DNA from: Piper betle
Lineage: Eukaryota; Streptophyta; Magnoliopsida; Piperales; Piperaceae
NCBI GenBank assembly: GCA_033002965.1
Contig: JAURVB010000122.1
Coordinates: forward strand, 1 to 64,000
Reading direction: 5' to 3'
DNA: 64,000 nucleotides
How positions within the stretch are numbered: position 1 is the stretch's first letter; each line of letters starts with the position of its first letter. A program made the translations under genes and the position numbers. Under the pieces are notes generated by a model. The model did no database searches. It saw only the letters and a list, made by a program, of their open reading frames with translations, and was not told where the DNA came from. Positions 1-12,016 of the stretch are shown piece by piece.

Positions 1-178
1 AAGATTATAACCGAAGGAAAATATACTAATAATAGTAATTAAATATTTGGGTATAAGTTGATAATTAATTTATTAATTGTTAGGTGTTAATTATGATCTA
101 GATTATTAATGTAAAGTAGGATTTAAATGATTATGTCACATGAATAGTGTAATTTTAATATTGTTGAAATTTAATAGT

Positions 179-181
<3 letters not shown>

Positions 182-215
<34 letters not shown>
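182..215. repeat. (TA)n microsatellite in copy A
   Basis: A pure alternating TA run of about 34 bases. Copy B has a shorter TA run at the homologous place (about 21056-21073), so the tract is an ancestral part of the LTR that varies in length. Confidence 0.95.
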
Positions 216-220
<5 letters not shown>

Positions 221-611
221 ATTTAGTTGCATGCATTGCTACTCAAATAAACTTATACTTATGTATAATTTTATATTCTCATTCAGATTAGGATCATCGG
301 TCGCAGGTCCGAGTTCGAAATATCCAGGTCCGTATAATCATTTGAAATGTTGTGCTTTCCCTTGTTGGCGGCCCTAGTCAGCCTGAGCCCAGATTCGACC
401 ACCATGCGCTGTAACGCAATCAGGGTCAAGGAATTGACTCAGTCCGACACGGGGCCGTACCTTTAAAATTACTATTTGTGTTACTATGTGTGTGCTTATA
501 ATTATTTGAAATGTTATATTGTCTGTATAATCATTTGAAATGTTATATTTTCCCAAACTGGTATAACAATATGAAATGTTGTATTTTCCCAAATTGGTAG
601 CCCTTGTCGGC

Positions 612-1535
612 ACTGATCTCATAATGAGCTGGGAGACGATTTTAACCTCAAGATGAATTGGGGGACCATGACTAATCTCAAGATGAATTGGGAGACCACC
701 TAATCTCAGGATGAGCTGGGAGCCGTTTCTTAATCTCAGAATGAGCTGGGAGACAATTGTCTAATCTTAGAATGAGCTGGGAGACGATTTTAACCTCAAG
801 ATGAATTGGGGGACCATGACTAATCTCAAGATGAGCTGGGAGACCATTCCTAATCTCAGAATGAGCTGGGAGACAATTGTCTAATCTTAGAATGAGCTGG
901 GAGACGATTTTAACCTCAAGATGAATTGGGGGACCATGACTAATCTCAAGATGAATTGGGAGACCACCTAATCTCAGGATGAGCTGGGAGCCGTTTCTTA
1001 ATCTCAGAATGAGCCGGGAGACAATTGTCTAACCTTAGAATGAGCTGGGAGACGATTTTAACCTCAAGATGAATTGGGGGACCATGACTAATCTCAAGAT
1101 GAATTAGGAGACCACCTAATCTCAGGATGAGCTGGGAGCCGTTTCTTAATCTCAGAATGAGCTGGAAGACAATTGTCTAATCTCAGAATTAGCTGGGAGA
1201 CGATTTTAACCTCAAGATGAATTGGGGGACCATGACTAATCTCAAGATGAATTGGGAGACCACCTAATCTCAGAATGAGCTAGGAGACGATTTTAACCTC
1301 AAGATGAATTGGGGGACCATGACTAATCTCAAGATGAATTGGGAGACCACGTAATCTCAGAATGAGCTAGGAGACGATTTTAACCTCAAGATGAATTGGG
1401 GGACCATGACTAATCTCAAGATGAATTGGGAGACCACCTAATCTCAGGATGAGCTGGGAGCCGTTTCTTAATCTCAGAATGACTTGAGAGACAAATTACT
1501 AATCTCAGAATGACCTAAGGGATAAGTACTCTTTG
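612..1535 (+). repeat. Minisatellite of copy A, higher-order
   Basis: Units of 28-31 bp of the type TAATCTCAGAATGAGCTGGG plus a variable tail (AGACAATTGTC, AGACGATTTT, GGACCATGAC, AGACCACC, AGCCGTTTCT). The five tail types recur in fixed order, giving blocks of about 148 bp; three-unit blocks of about 87-88 bp occur near the right end. The spacing of CATGAC words (near 669, 817, 938, 1086, 1231, 1318, 1405) shows this. The array ends in degraded units near 1500-1530. Spacing is gap-free, so this is not a CRISPR array. Confidence 0.95.
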
Positions 1536-1599
1536 CTTGTGTAATAATAATAATAATAACGAGTGAAATGATAATAGGGATTTTATTGACTTGTTTCAT

Positions 1600-1800
1600 A
1601 TAATTATGCGGCTTAGTGGTTTTATCACTAACGCGGAATTGCCTCCGCAGGTGAGCAGCTTTGGGACTAAAGAATAGAAGTGTGGTTGGTGGTTCTTTAC
1701 CAACCCAGGTATGGTGAATCGATAATAAAGTTGGACTTCCTCATTATTCTCTTGTGTTATAAATGTGGCTATGGGAAACGGTCCGAGACTGTGGGACGAA
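1600..1800 (+). other. Conserved tail of family-M LTR with small hairpin
   Basis: Two blocks just right of the minisatellite are kept in several copies although the arrays differ. The first contains CACTAACGCGGAATTGCCTC followed by CGCAGGT, and holds a perfect 5-bp stem GCGGA (1633-1637) / TCCGC (1644-1648). The second, AAATGTGGCTATGGGAAA followed by a GACTGTGGGA word (1761-1796), also occurs in copies B (about 22452-22488), D (about 13975-14011) and, reversed, C (52291-52325). The first block is present in A, B (mutated) and C but not in D. Confidence 0.8.
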
Positions 1801-2721
1801 TATTTTAAATTATTGAGAACGTGATTTATTGTTATGATTCAGATTATATGTTGCGAGACTTATTTCCTGTATTTCAGTTCATGTTCTGGAATATTACCGT
1901 TACATCAATTATATTTTTAAGTAACACCCGGTCCGGTTCGAGCGGGTCATTATAGCATAACACCAAGTACACTAGATAGAACAATAACAGAAGCCCACAA
2001 CACAAACACCAACCTTTGTGTTCGGCCAACTCACAACACCGAGGTTACTGGTTTCTATCCCTGCAAATCTTCGTCCCCGATATTGCTACTCCAATCAACC
2101 CTTCGCTCGATCACCCATGTTCGATCACACCCAAGCACCAATACAGTGCTCTCGGTTACCAGCACACCCTGCCGATAAGCTATTCCAAGAACCAAACAGT
2201 GCCACACGCAGCAACTGCCCGATCGCCCCAAATACCGATATTCGTATTGGAGTCGTGCCGTCTGCCCTTGCTCGTCTCAGCAACTAGTTACCACAATTGA
2301 CTGCCGTGCAAGCTTCGACCGCAACCAAAATATAGAAGTTCCCTGCCTAAAATGTCAGCCAACAAGCAAACAAATAGATTACGGGAAAAACACTTCCGAA
2401 CCTTATATTATAGCACATAAGGATTACAAACACTCTACTATCTCCTTCAAGTACTTGCTCGACTTGTGGACAGCCCCCACAGCCTTGCCCCAATGCACCC
2501 CAAATACAATGGAACTCACGGGATTACTATAACCCAAGTAACCCTCCCTGATTGCTACACACCAGCAACCCACAACCTGTACCTGGATTCCGACAAACTC
2601 CAATGAAAGTCTAGCACTCTTCACCGGCACCGGCTGCAGCACCTTCACAAGTTTCCTTCTCTCCCGGATGTCTCTGCACTCAAGACTTCACATTGCACCA
2701 AACCTTGGAATATATCTCCTT

Positions 2722-3185
2722 TGTAACGACCCAGCCCAAGTGCAACGTATTGGGCTAAGTCATCTCTTTAAAATGGGTACCCTGAAAGTTAAAGATCTAT
2801 AGTCCATTCCCACTTATAAACAGAATCTTCTCCCAGTAGGTATTAGATGTGGGACTAAGTTGAGGGATCTCACAATCCACCCACCTTAGGGAATTTCGTC
2901 CCCGAAATGCCTATTCTTAGCCCGTTGCTAGCCCCAGCCCACGACCTTTATGGCCCGTGACCGGCAGCGTAGCCAACGTTTTTAATCCAGCCCACCATCT
3001 AACACGGAACCAGGTCGGCTCTGATACCATTTGTAATGACCCAGCCCAAAGTGCAACGTAGTGGGCTAAGTCATTTCTTTAAAATGGGTACCCCGGAAGT
3101 TAAAGATCTATTGTCCATTCCCACTTATAAACAGGATCGTCTCCCAGTAGGTATTAGATGTGGGACTAAGTTGAGGGATCTCACA
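2722..3185 (-). mobile_element. TRIM-1, complete, TSD TCCTT
   Basis: Terminal-repeat retrotransposon in miniature, 464 bp. Direct LTRs lie at 2722-2874 and 3032-3185 (about 153 bp, starting TGTAACGACCC or TGTAATGACCC and ending GGGATCTCACA). The inside is only about 157 bp. On the minus strand it holds a primer site matching initiator Met tRNA (reverse of GCTCTGATACCA at 3018-3029) next to the right LTR, and the polypurine-type segment around 2885-2910 next to the left LTR. The TSD TCCTT is seen at 2717-2721 and 3186-3190. There is no coding capacity, so it must borrow enzymes. Confidence 0.95.
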
Positions 3186-3461
3186 TCCTTTTTCCAGGTA
3201 ACTCCTCTCTCTTTCTTCCAGCCTTCACACCGTGGATTTATACACCACATCCTCCTGCTTCAAGATAACTCTGACCTTAGTCAACATCCTTATCTCCAAA
3301 AGATACTGCAAGGATCCACCGCGACATCAGCAACCCAGCCCTAATCCACTTCCAGGTTCATCACACGACCTTCTAGTTTTTCTCCAAAAGTTAGTTGCAA
3401 CATCTCGATCATAATCTTCTCCCAGATATGATCCAATTCTATAACATACACCCAATAGATC

Positions 3462-3931
3462 TATGAGATCCCTCAACTTAGTCCCACATCTAATACCTAC
3501 CGGGAGAAGATCCTGTTTATAAGTGGGAATGGACTATAGATCTTTAACTTGGGTAAACCATTTTAAAGAAATGACTTAGGCCCATTATGTTGCACTTTGG
3601 GCCAGGTTGTTACAGGTGGTATCAGAGCAACCTGGTTATGTGTTAGATGGGTGGGCTGGACTACTGGAGTAGGGACGTTGGCTAGGCTGCCGGTCACGGG
3701 CCAAAATAAAGTTGTGGGATGGAGCTAGCAACGGGCTAGTGGTAGGAATTTCGGGGACAAAATTTCCTAAGGTGGGTGGATTATGAGATCCCTCAACTTA
3801 GTCCCACATCTAATACCTACCAGGAGAAGATCCTGTTTATAAGTGGGAATGGACTATAGATCTTTAACTTGGGTTAACCATTTTAAAATAACTTAGGCCC
3901 ATTACGTTGCACTTTGGGCTGGGTTGTTACA
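3462..3931 (+). mobile_element. TRIM-2, complete, TSD AGATC
   Basis: Same family as TRIM-1 in the opposite orientation, 470 bp. LTRs are 3462-3614 and 3782-3931. The primer site TGGTATCAGAGC is at 3617-3628, and a polypurine-type segment ending AAGGTGGGTGGAT precedes the right LTR. The TSD AGATC is at 3457-3461 and 3932-3936. The LTR starts TATGAG in both copies instead of TGTGAG, so the change predates insertion and both ends were copied from one template. Confidence 0.95.
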
Positions 3932-4343
3932 AGATCGATGGCTGCACCACTGGACCCAAGTCTAGCCCATGGTTCGACCTCAGCCATCACCTCGCCACTG
4001 GTTCAACCTCAATGCCTCGTCCAGCAATTACCGGCGACAATACCGGCAATGGTCTACCACTGCATTCCCCAGCATCCATACCGCTGCAAACATCAGCATT
4101 CATCCATCGCTGGACATCACTACCGCTGAAGCACCTACACTGCACCATGCACCAGCATGCCGTTATTTGGATCGGCACACCCTCAATCCTGCACAGCGCC
4201 CATGCCTCAGCAACATCACATCGGGCTCACCACTCACCCACGCACCAGCGCCATGCCACTACACGCTCGCCTGTGCCGCTCCCCAATACCAATACTTGGT
4301 TCAGTACAGCAAGGTTGCTCGCACCCAACTCGGAAAACTGCTC

Positions 4344-4808
4344 TGTGAGATCCCTCAACTTAGTTTCACATCTAATACCTACTGGGGGAAGATCCTGTTT
4401 ATAAGTGAGAATGGTCTACAGATCTTTAACTTCCGGGGTACCCATTTCAAAGAAATGACTTGGCCCATTACGTTGCACTTTGGGCTGGGTTGTTACAAAT
4501 GGTATCAGAGCCGACCTGGTTCCGTGTTAGATGGTGGGCTGGATTAGAAACGTTGGCTAGGCTGCCGGTCACGGGCCAGAAAGGTCGTGGGCTGGGGCTA
4601 GCAACGGGCCAAGTATAGGCATTTCGGGGACAAAATTCCCTAAGGTGGGTGGATTGTGAGATCCCTCAACTTAGTCCCACATCTAATACCTACTGGGGGA
4701 AGATCCTGTTTATAAGTGAGAATGGACTACAGATCTTTAACTTCCGGGGTACCCATTTAAAAGAAATGACTTGGCCCATTACGTTGCACTTTGGGCTGGG
4801 TTGTTACA
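4344..4808 (+). mobile_element. TRIM-3, complete, TSD TGCTC
   Basis: 465 bp. LTRs 4344-4497 and 4655-4808 (154 bp each) run from TGTGAGATCCC to GGGTTGTTACA. The primer site TGGTATCAGAGCC is at 4500-4512. The TSD TGCTC is at 4339-4343 and 4809-4813. The two LTRs differ at only a few places by eye, so this insertion is fairly young. Confidence 0.95.
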
Positions 4809-5311
4809 TGCTCGGCACACCCGTGCTGCTTGGTGCGCTGCTCAGCACACCTGGCTGCTGCTCGTGCACACTCGGTACCGATCACCTGCTCGGTAGCCTA
4901 ATCGATCATGCTCGGTATACAGGTTGCACCTCAACACCGATGCTCCGACCCATACACCGATCACTCGTACGCCTAACCCTGATGCTTGATCAGCACCCGG
5001 CTAGCGCACCACTCACGAACCAACATCATCTTGAGGCTTCCTGACTCGAACCCAACCACACACTCGGTACCACATATACCAACCCATGTGCCGCAATCCA
5101 CTGTCGTAACCCGATGCCATGCTATGCCGCAATGCTAGGTCACCCGGTAGCCTCGTGCACCTTAGTTCGTTACTTGCAACAATAACATGAGTTAGCCTCA
5201 GTATGTTGTTTCCACCACTCGGATAGCCACTGCTACCCCCTCATGGATGCGGGAAACTTAGGAACAACACCTAAACCCTAGTTCTAGGTAACGTCCACGA
5301 ATCAGGGCTGT

Positions 5312-6590
5312 AACATCTACCATCGTGGACTTGTCCATCCATTGCTGATGCTTTTGTTGTGTTCCCTGTTCAGGTTGATATGGCCAAGGGTGCTGCTGCT
5401 TCCATTCTTAATCTCGGTGAGCTAAGACTCTCTCAGTCTCTCCTACTGCTTGCACTACATCTCCAAAGGTAGCAAACACCTTGTTCACATTGGCCACCTA
5501 AATCTCATATTGAAGCCCTTCATAGAAAGGCTCGATTCTTCTCCATTCAGTTGGCACTAGGTCTGGGGAAACTTTTCTAGTGCTCTGAATCGAGTTTCAT
5601 ATTGTAATAGCATCATTTGTCCTTGCCTAAGCATCTAAAATTCCCTTTTTTTCCTCTTCTTAAAATCTGGAGGAAAATACTTTCCATCAAACTCTACCTC
5701 GAACTCATCCCATGTGACATTCTGTGGCTTCTTGTGGGCAAAGGTGGAGTTAATGACTAAATCCCACCATATCCTAGCTTCATCTTGGCATGCTTCGGTG
5801 ATGATCTGTACACGATGCTCCATGGGTTATTCCATACTACCAAATACTCCAATTGCAGATGAGATCCATAGGAAAGCTTCCTCTGCATCTAACTTTCCTA
5901 GGAATGGGCGTCCTCCATTCTTCACAAACCATTCATACTGCTATAACTATAGATTCCTTCCATCTGTTGATCTATCAGATCCTTCTCCGAGTTCGAACTG
6001 ATAAATCGTTGGCACTATCCCTGTCAAGGCACTTCCTAATCTTGCAGCACCACTACCAACTACTGTCCGTCCACTACCTACTCCAAGTGGTCTTCTACTA
6101 TTTGTACCCATCCTGGTCTACAACAGGGCATTTAGAGGAGCTGCTATAGGAGTAGTCCTCTGATGTAGCGGTGGAGGAGGAGGCGACGGCAAAGTGCCCA
6201 TGGGGAAAGTAGGCTCCCCTCATGCCTCGTCATCCAAAGCTGGCCTCTTTTCTGCCCTAGCTATGGAGAGGGCTATCTGCCGAAGCTCTCTCCTGAACTC
6301 CTCCTTGTTTTGTTGTATCTGTGTCTTGCTAACCGGGCAATAGTTCCATCCCTTTTGGAGTGATGGTTACTCACTCTGTGGCGGCTGTCACTACATCGAC
6401 TTTCACTTTGGTGGGTGACCAAGATTGGCACACTAGGGTTTCCTGACAGCGGTGAGGCTCTTAGTTGGCTAGATGTCCTTTCACTGTGGGCAAGGCTAGG
6501 ACTTGCATGCCTAGGTGGTGAAGGTGATGGTGCTCTATTCTAAGTCCTAGAGATCTATACTACCATAGTTATCAACTTTCACTGAACAAA
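5312..6590 (-). pseudogene. Ty3/gypsy gag relic (family L)
   Basis: Read on the minus strand, this is a decayed gag that matches the better-preserved gag at 37838-39330 in order and wording. The best stretch (5635-5823) encodes a conserved gag core with DEARIWWD and VEFDGKYFPP, against DEARIWWS and VEFDGKYFPP in the other copy. The start region with its proline-rich and Arg/Ser-rich parts lies near 6150-6560. Frameshifts and stops break it throughout, and it is truncated at its 3' side near 5312, so no protease, reverse transcriptase or integrase follows. A degenerate initiator-Met primer site and LTR lie just to the right, as expected for the 5' end of a minus-strand element. Confidence 0.85.
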
Positions 6591-6736
6591 TCCTAGATAC
6601 ATTGTCATGTAACTAATGGTGAAAAATCTATAAAGTAAAACAATAAAAGAGAAATATACCTACCAGCTTGACTCTAAGCATTCATGCACACACATGACCT
6701 ATATTGGCATATTCCATCTTAATCGACTAAGAATCG

Positions 6737-6748
6737 GCTATGATACAA
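6737..6748 (-). other. Degenerate primer-binding site of gag relic
   Basis: GCTATGATACAA is the worn reverse complement of TGGTATCAGAGC (initiator Met tRNA). It sits six bases from the LTR end TATAACACCCC at 6754. Confidence 0.7.
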
Positions 6749-8706
6749 AAAACTATAACACCCCAAATCCAGTTTGCTATTAATCGAACTAGAAATGTTA
6801 CTGGGGACCAAATTGAATCTCAATTCAATTAATTTGGTCAACCTGAACTTAAGCAGAAGGGTTCTATTCTAAGTGTCATAAGATAAAAAGCATGCCACAA
6901 TGTGTGTATGAAATGCACAACCTAACATGACGCCACACGAATGATATGATGACGAAGAAAAGAATCACACCAAAAAATGTTAGGCACATGACGCCACACA
7001 AAACATGTTAACCGTGCAATTAAACATCATAAAATATATTTCATAACAAGTTTTACACATTCACCAGCATCACAATTAGCGCCCTATTGCTAGGCATGTG
7101 TGTCTGCAAGGGTGTCATTACTCATTCGCCATGTCCAGCATATCCTGTTGTATATGATGCTCACCTACATATATATTAGAAAACTGCCAGCAACGGTTGT
7201 CACTGGTCCAGAAAATAACTAATATCAAGCTGTCTATGAGAGCAAACTCTCATTAAAAGAAAAACCTGTATATACTCCAATAGAACTCTCATAAGGGTAG
7301 CTACTAAGGAGCCATCGAGCCATAGTCTGGATGACATCCTGAACTGGCTGGTCTGATGCCTCTAGCGGCACTTTCTCATTTCTCTTCTGGTCCCACTGGA
7401 CCACAAGTATATCCTAAACCCTCTCTAATCCTCCATATTTCTCCTGGCCTCGAGCACGAAGGCTGAGTACTCTTAGGCAATCGCCTTTAGTACCCTTTGA
7501 ACCACAAGTCTGGATGTGCGTTGTCGTAAATAGTACCCGTAAACCCCACATTTCTCCATGTATGAGGAACTCAAAATACTGGTTATCAGGATCCCTTTGG
7601 AATGGAACAATCCTCTCACTAATCCAGAGCCTGTTGTGACTGACATGTGCACCCACTCATGGTACGTGCGAGACGATTTCACCATCTCTCGTCTCATTGA
7701 AAACTCGATAAAAATCTATGTAGGCTCGGGAAGGAATTTAATTATTTAGGTCTGAAGGCAAGTTGTGATGGATCTTGTTTTGGAAGTCAGACTCGAGGGA
7801 TCTCATCCTCAAAGGTTATTAATTTCCGAGAAATGGTTCACTAAAATGATCCGTTCGGACCTTCTACCAATTCCGTTTAGGACTCGTACTCTTGATTGTC
7901 GGTCTATTCTATTGTTGCTTTGGATTGTTGTGTGGATTCTATTGCCGATTTTTCGGACCCTACACAAATAGGACTAAATTCTAATATGATGCATGAATGA
8001 GATGATGGATAAATCAACACTAGGGCAAGCTTGCATATCCTCATCAATCAACAAATCCTAACAATCATGTCATATAAATCTATATTCCTAGGTGATTATG
8101 TCATCAACATCACCAATTTATTACTATGTAATTTAAACATATCAATTAACTAATTAAAGATCATAATTCTTTTTAATAATCAAACTAATATTCAATCATA
8201 ACAATTTAATCTTTAGAACTAGATATATAATTCACAAGTCTAATTATCTAACCTTAATTAACATCGATATGGACATGCACATATTTTTAATTAACTACTC
8301 AATTATTTCTCATAATTACAACAACATAATTTCCAAACCCTACAATTAATACACAATCAAATCTATGAATATTACCAAAATGATGTACATGCTGATGATG
8401 GTCAATCATATATAAAATGAAATAAATATTAAATCTTTATACCTAGCTTGACGATTACTCGGCAACGGTGGCGATGGCTGTGGATTGTGGCCTGCTAAGG
8501 TGAGGACATACAAACTGTGGGGTCGGCTAGGGAGTGGGGAGAAGGCTAAGGATGGTTGAGGTCTGCTAAGGGTGGTGGTTGTGCGCAACTGGTCGGCAGC
8601 AGCGCCTGTAAAGACCGTGCAAAAAAAAAAATTTTTTTTTAATATATTCGACTCGGGCAGGGAAGGATCGAAAGTTAGAGAATTAATATTAATTATATTA
8701 TATTCT

Positions 8707-11109
8707 TGTTTAGGCGCGGGATCGTTCGCCCCCTCGAATCGGTTCCTTAGTGATTCGGGTTTAAAGGTTCGATGGGACCGAGGCGCCCTTGCCGCGCAAA
8801 GAGATAGTGCGATGGAAATAGAAAATATTACAAACACATGAAATGACACGCAAGAAATTTTTTACGTGGTTCCTTAGGGTTCAACTTGAATCCCTAAGTC
8901 AGTCCACGGTGAGATTAGTACTCACAATCCACTATTTCTCCTTTGATTTTTACAAGATTACACAAAACAGTGAATTTTTGCTGCCTTTAGATAAATTTGC
9001 CTTGATCAGTCTGGAAGGCCTTCAAATTATTTCTAGAGTGTTGATAGGCTGAACCAGGCCGTTCTGGGTTGGTTCAAACCAAACAAATGCTCGACCGGAC
9101 CAAAGAGCGCACGTCGGCTTCCTTTCTCTCTGCATGCGCCGGACTGCGGGCGGTGTACAGTACACTAGCTCCAATTCGGGTCGCGGGTGGTCACGAACGC
9201 AGTCATGGTCTAGATCTGGTCACGGGTCTGCGGGTAAATGGCTGGTCACGGATCTGCCGAATCTTGTGGAGTCAGCCGAAGTAAACGGGCACGACAGACC
9301 CGGCTACGGCGTGACGCGGCGGCACATTTGGGGCTCCGGCGGCGGATTTTCTGGCGTCAGATGGTGGCGGAGTTCGCCCAGAACTGTAGATCTCAGAATG
9401 GTGAAGATCTTGGCGGTGGTCCGACGGTCAGCGGTGGCTCCGGTCGGTCGGTCGGATGCCGGAAAGTTAGACACTTTTCTGCACTTTTGTGCTACGTTGG
9501 TCACTTCTCGATTTTTTCCGGCGACCTCAGTAATGAAATCCGGTAGATCTCCGTTTGGGTTTCTATATCATTCCATAATCTTCACTTGATCACAACGGAA
9601 GGGCTGGGAATGACCGGCACTGGTCGGAAAGAATCCAAGAAATCCACTATTCGCTACTCTGTTTTCTGCTTTTCCGGCCAGCAACTTCCTCGCTTCCCGA
9701 TGTTTTTTCGGCGACCTCGGCGACGAACTCCGGCGGATCTCAGTTTGGGTTTGTAGATCACTTCTCCGCCTTCAATTTGAACCTCACGACGACGCTGGGA
9801 ACGACCGATGTTGGTCGGAAAAATTAGCGAAATCAGACCTTCGCTGCTCTGTTTTCTGACTTTTCCAATCGGCAGCTTGCTGGCAGAATTCCGGCGACGG
9901 CAGGAGTCTCCGGCGGAAATTCTGGGGGGTGCTGTGTCGGGGGCACTCTGAGCTCCAAGCAGATGGTCTTGTACTGATACAATAAGGTCGAGGTTGTCCG
10001 GAAAAGTCGCCGGAAAATTGGACGCCGAACCTGCAAAACAAAGATGCTATCCTGTTCTTCGTTGTCGGCGGGAATGGTACAGGGCTCCGGTGGGCTCTGA
10101 TATTTTGCGGCTCAGAACTTCCTAGCAAGGGCAAAACATCAACTGGCAAGGCTTCAATATACTCCAGCAGCAACACTTCATTCTCGTTCACGGTGGTAGT
10201 CGAAGAAGCCAGACTGTAATAGCAAGGCAGCAAGTTAGGAACGTGACTCCAAGAGGACTCCTTGGCGGCAGTTTGACTAGGCTCTTCGCGTCTGTAGGTA
10301 GCAGCAACGGCACTTGGCAGCGACTCTACCTTTAAGGCGGCAAGGATCTGGATTCCAGGGACACTGCTTCAAAGCTCCACCTTTCTTCTTCGTCACGATG
10401 ACCCAGTGGCAAAACTTTGGCGAGCAACAGAACCTTTCTTCGGCTCCCTCACGGACAGCAACGAGGCTTCGCAGCAGCAACAACAACAAGGCTTCACGGC
10501 AATGTTGGCAGGGCGCAGCAATCAGGATTCATGGGTGGAGACGTCATAGGCATGCATGACGGGGAAAGGCAATCTTCTCCATTCCTTGCTTCTTTTCTGC
10601 AAAATAGAAAAACCAACCTTTGGGTAGATTGGCTGCAGCGTGGTGATAGGGCAACTCTTGATGATCTCATCTATGATGAGTCAATAGCAGACGACAGGGT
10701 ACTTCAAGCCATGTATTAGTTAGTGAGACAGGGTTGCATGGTGAGACAGGGTCGCAGGAGATGATCTCCAGCGAGGGGCTTCTTCCCTGCTCTTTCTTCT
10801 TTTTTTCTTTTTCTCTGTAAAAGCTTTTTCTTTATCGTACGAGCCCCCCTTTGCTTCAGCAATAACACCCGGCTTTTATAGAATTGAGATAATTCCTGAG
10901 TGAGGGATTTCCTCCAACGGCTGTAGAACAATGTCTACCTCTTCCTCTGGCAATTCTTTCTCCGGCAGTTTTGGAACCGTATGACCAATTCTCTTGTAAT
11001 ATGCAGGAAGTCATCCACGTAAGTGGCTGAGTACTGTCACATAATTGGATAAATATTATCCATATAACCGGATAAATATAAATATTTTTTGGATAAATAT
11101 GTACAAACG
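8707..11109 (-). repeat. 3' LTR of the Tat-like element
   Basis: Homologous over its whole length to 16974-19497. It carries two copies of a unit of about 190 bp (CTGTTTTCTGC words near 9658 and 9848), whereas the other LTR has three. The last base pair of the pair TG is changed to CG at 11109 on the minus strand. Apparent reading frames on the plus strand appear in both LTRs but have no recognisable domain. Confidence 0.9.
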
Positions 11110-11126
11110 TTAGCCCCCTTGCCGAT
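11110..11126 (-). other. Polypurine tract of the Tat-like element
   Basis: On the minus strand GGCAAGGGGGCTAACG directly precedes the start of the 3' LTR at 11109. This is the expected place and composition for priming plus-strand synthesis. Confidence 0.7.
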
Positions 11127-11240
11127 TTTTCGCAAACTTGGAAAGAAGAATCGGCAAAAAATATAGTTTGCTTTTTTTCTTTTTTTTTTTTGCATTTTCT
11201 CCTTTTTTTCATTTTTTTTTCGAAGAACAATATTTTGCTC

Positions 11241-11969
11241 TCAAGCTAGGATGACCCCTTCTCGATCACTGTGTGATAACTGCCCATTATTTTGATTTAG
11301 GAGAGTGACTTCTTTGCTCGACAACCGTGGTCTCCAAATCCATATTTCTTTCCTTTTACTTTTTAGATTTGGGTAGCAATGGGGGAATGACAATTTCGTT
11401 TCTACTCTCAGCTGTGACTTCTCTTTCTTAGCATCCAGCTTCTCTAGCGAGAAGATCTCATGATGTCTTCTTTTCCTTCTATGATATGGAGGAGACCTTG
11501 TTCTTTTGTGATGCCTCGTACTATTTGTTGAGCTGTTGGCTTCTCTTTTAAACCTTTTAGGAGTAGTAATTTCGATTGACGCCCCCAACTTCTTGTCCAA
11601 TGTCGAGTTAGATGGTGATCTTGATTTCTTCGGTAATACAAAGAAATGAAGGCGAGAAGTTGATCTTGTGTTTGTGTTGAACTCCTCTTGCTCTTCGATT
11701 ATATTTGTCAAGTCTTCATTGCTAGCAATTGTGATAGGGTACTTCAAGCTTTCACCTGGTAGCTGACACTTGATCATGAAAGGGCTGCTAGTAGAAAATG
11801 TACTCTTGATTCGAGTAACAAGACTTGAATAAGAACAATCACGATCCACTATAACAAGTCGTGTGTTTCCTCCAATGTAATGTCTCTTCCTTCCTTGGAT
11901 TGCTATCTTTCCGCCGTAACTGCAAATCAGGCGAAGTTTTGTTTTTCCATATTGCATTGAATCCTTCAA
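11241..11969 (-). CDS. PB1-domain protein captured inside Tat-like retrotransposon
   Basis: An uninterrupted frame of 242 codons on the element's coding strand, between the gag knuckle part and the 3' LTR. Residues about 9-114 read as a PB1 domain: a first strand with basic residues and CSYGGKI, then HYIGGNTRLVIVDRD, then CQLPGE, then an OPCA-like acidic turn SNEDLTNIIEE, and a last strand RLHFFVLP. PB1 domains mediate head-to-tail protein pairing in plant kinases and transcription regulators. Residues 115-180 are rich in Arg/Lys/Ser (HHKRTRSPPYHRRKRRHH), like a nuclear-localisation region. The frame stays open upstream of the first possible start (TTG at 11969; first ATG at 11955-11957) to about 12050, overlapping the gag frame, so it was probably made as a gag fusion. 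PB1 is not part of known retrotransposon polyproteins, so capture of a host gene is inferred. Confidence 0.75.
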   Translation of the reverse strand: MKDSMQYGKTKLRLICSYGGKIAIQGRKRHYIGGNTRLVIVDRDCSYSSLVTRIKSTFSTSSPFMIKCQLPGESLKYPITIASNEDLTNIIEEQEEFNTNTRSTSRLHFFVLPKKSRSPSNSTLDKKLGASIEITTPKRFKREANSSTNSTRHHKRTRSPPYHRRKRRHHEIFSLEKLDAKKEKSQLRVETKLSFPHCYPNLKSKRKEIWIWRPRLSSKEVTLLNQNNGQLSHSDREGVILA

Positions 11970-12016
11970 TTTAACTTCTTCTTGAGTCGAAGTTGTTTGA
12001 ACAACAAGCTGATCTT

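Larger units (their letters stand above)
1..1954 (+). mobile_element. Family-M LTR, copy A (left end outside window)
   Basis: Bases 1-300 closely match 20880-21150 of copy B, including the same AT-rich stretch, TA microsatellite and the segment with TTCGAAATATCCA. Both are followed by the block containing GCCTGAGCCCAGATTCGACC, then a minisatellite, then a conserved tail. The end near 1954 (GGGTCATTATA) is a worn form of the family ending GGTTGTTACA. Complete copies B, C and D have TG...CA-type ends, so this is read as an LTR, probably solo. By comparison with copy B, roughly 2 kb or more of it lies left of the window. No protein is encoded. Confidence 0.75.
1955..5311. other. Unclassified DNA carrying three TRIM insertions
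   Basis: Apart from the TRIMs listed separately, the pieces 1955-2721, 3186-3461, 3932-4343 and 4809-5311 are moderately GC-rich with Pro/His/Thr/Ser-rich translations. None matches a family I recognise, and reading frames are short and overlap on both strands. The right end (CTGTAACA near 5311) resembles an LTR terminus beside the gag relic, so the segment may be the inside of another LTR, but no partner end was found. Confidence 0.5.

Noticed and set aside
612..1535. CRISPR-like array of regularly spaced repeats
   Set aside because: Units are contiguous and slowly varying with no unique spacers, in plant DNA; it is a minisatellite.
3907..4547. Frames of up to 192 codons between TRIM-2 and TRIM-3
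   Set aside because: They run through TRIM LTR sequence and overlap in three frames; Pro/His/Thr-rich with no motif.
9134..9589. Plus-strand frames in the Tat-like LTR
   Set aside because: Repeated in the second LTR (17402-17837), opposite to the element's coding strand, with no domain.
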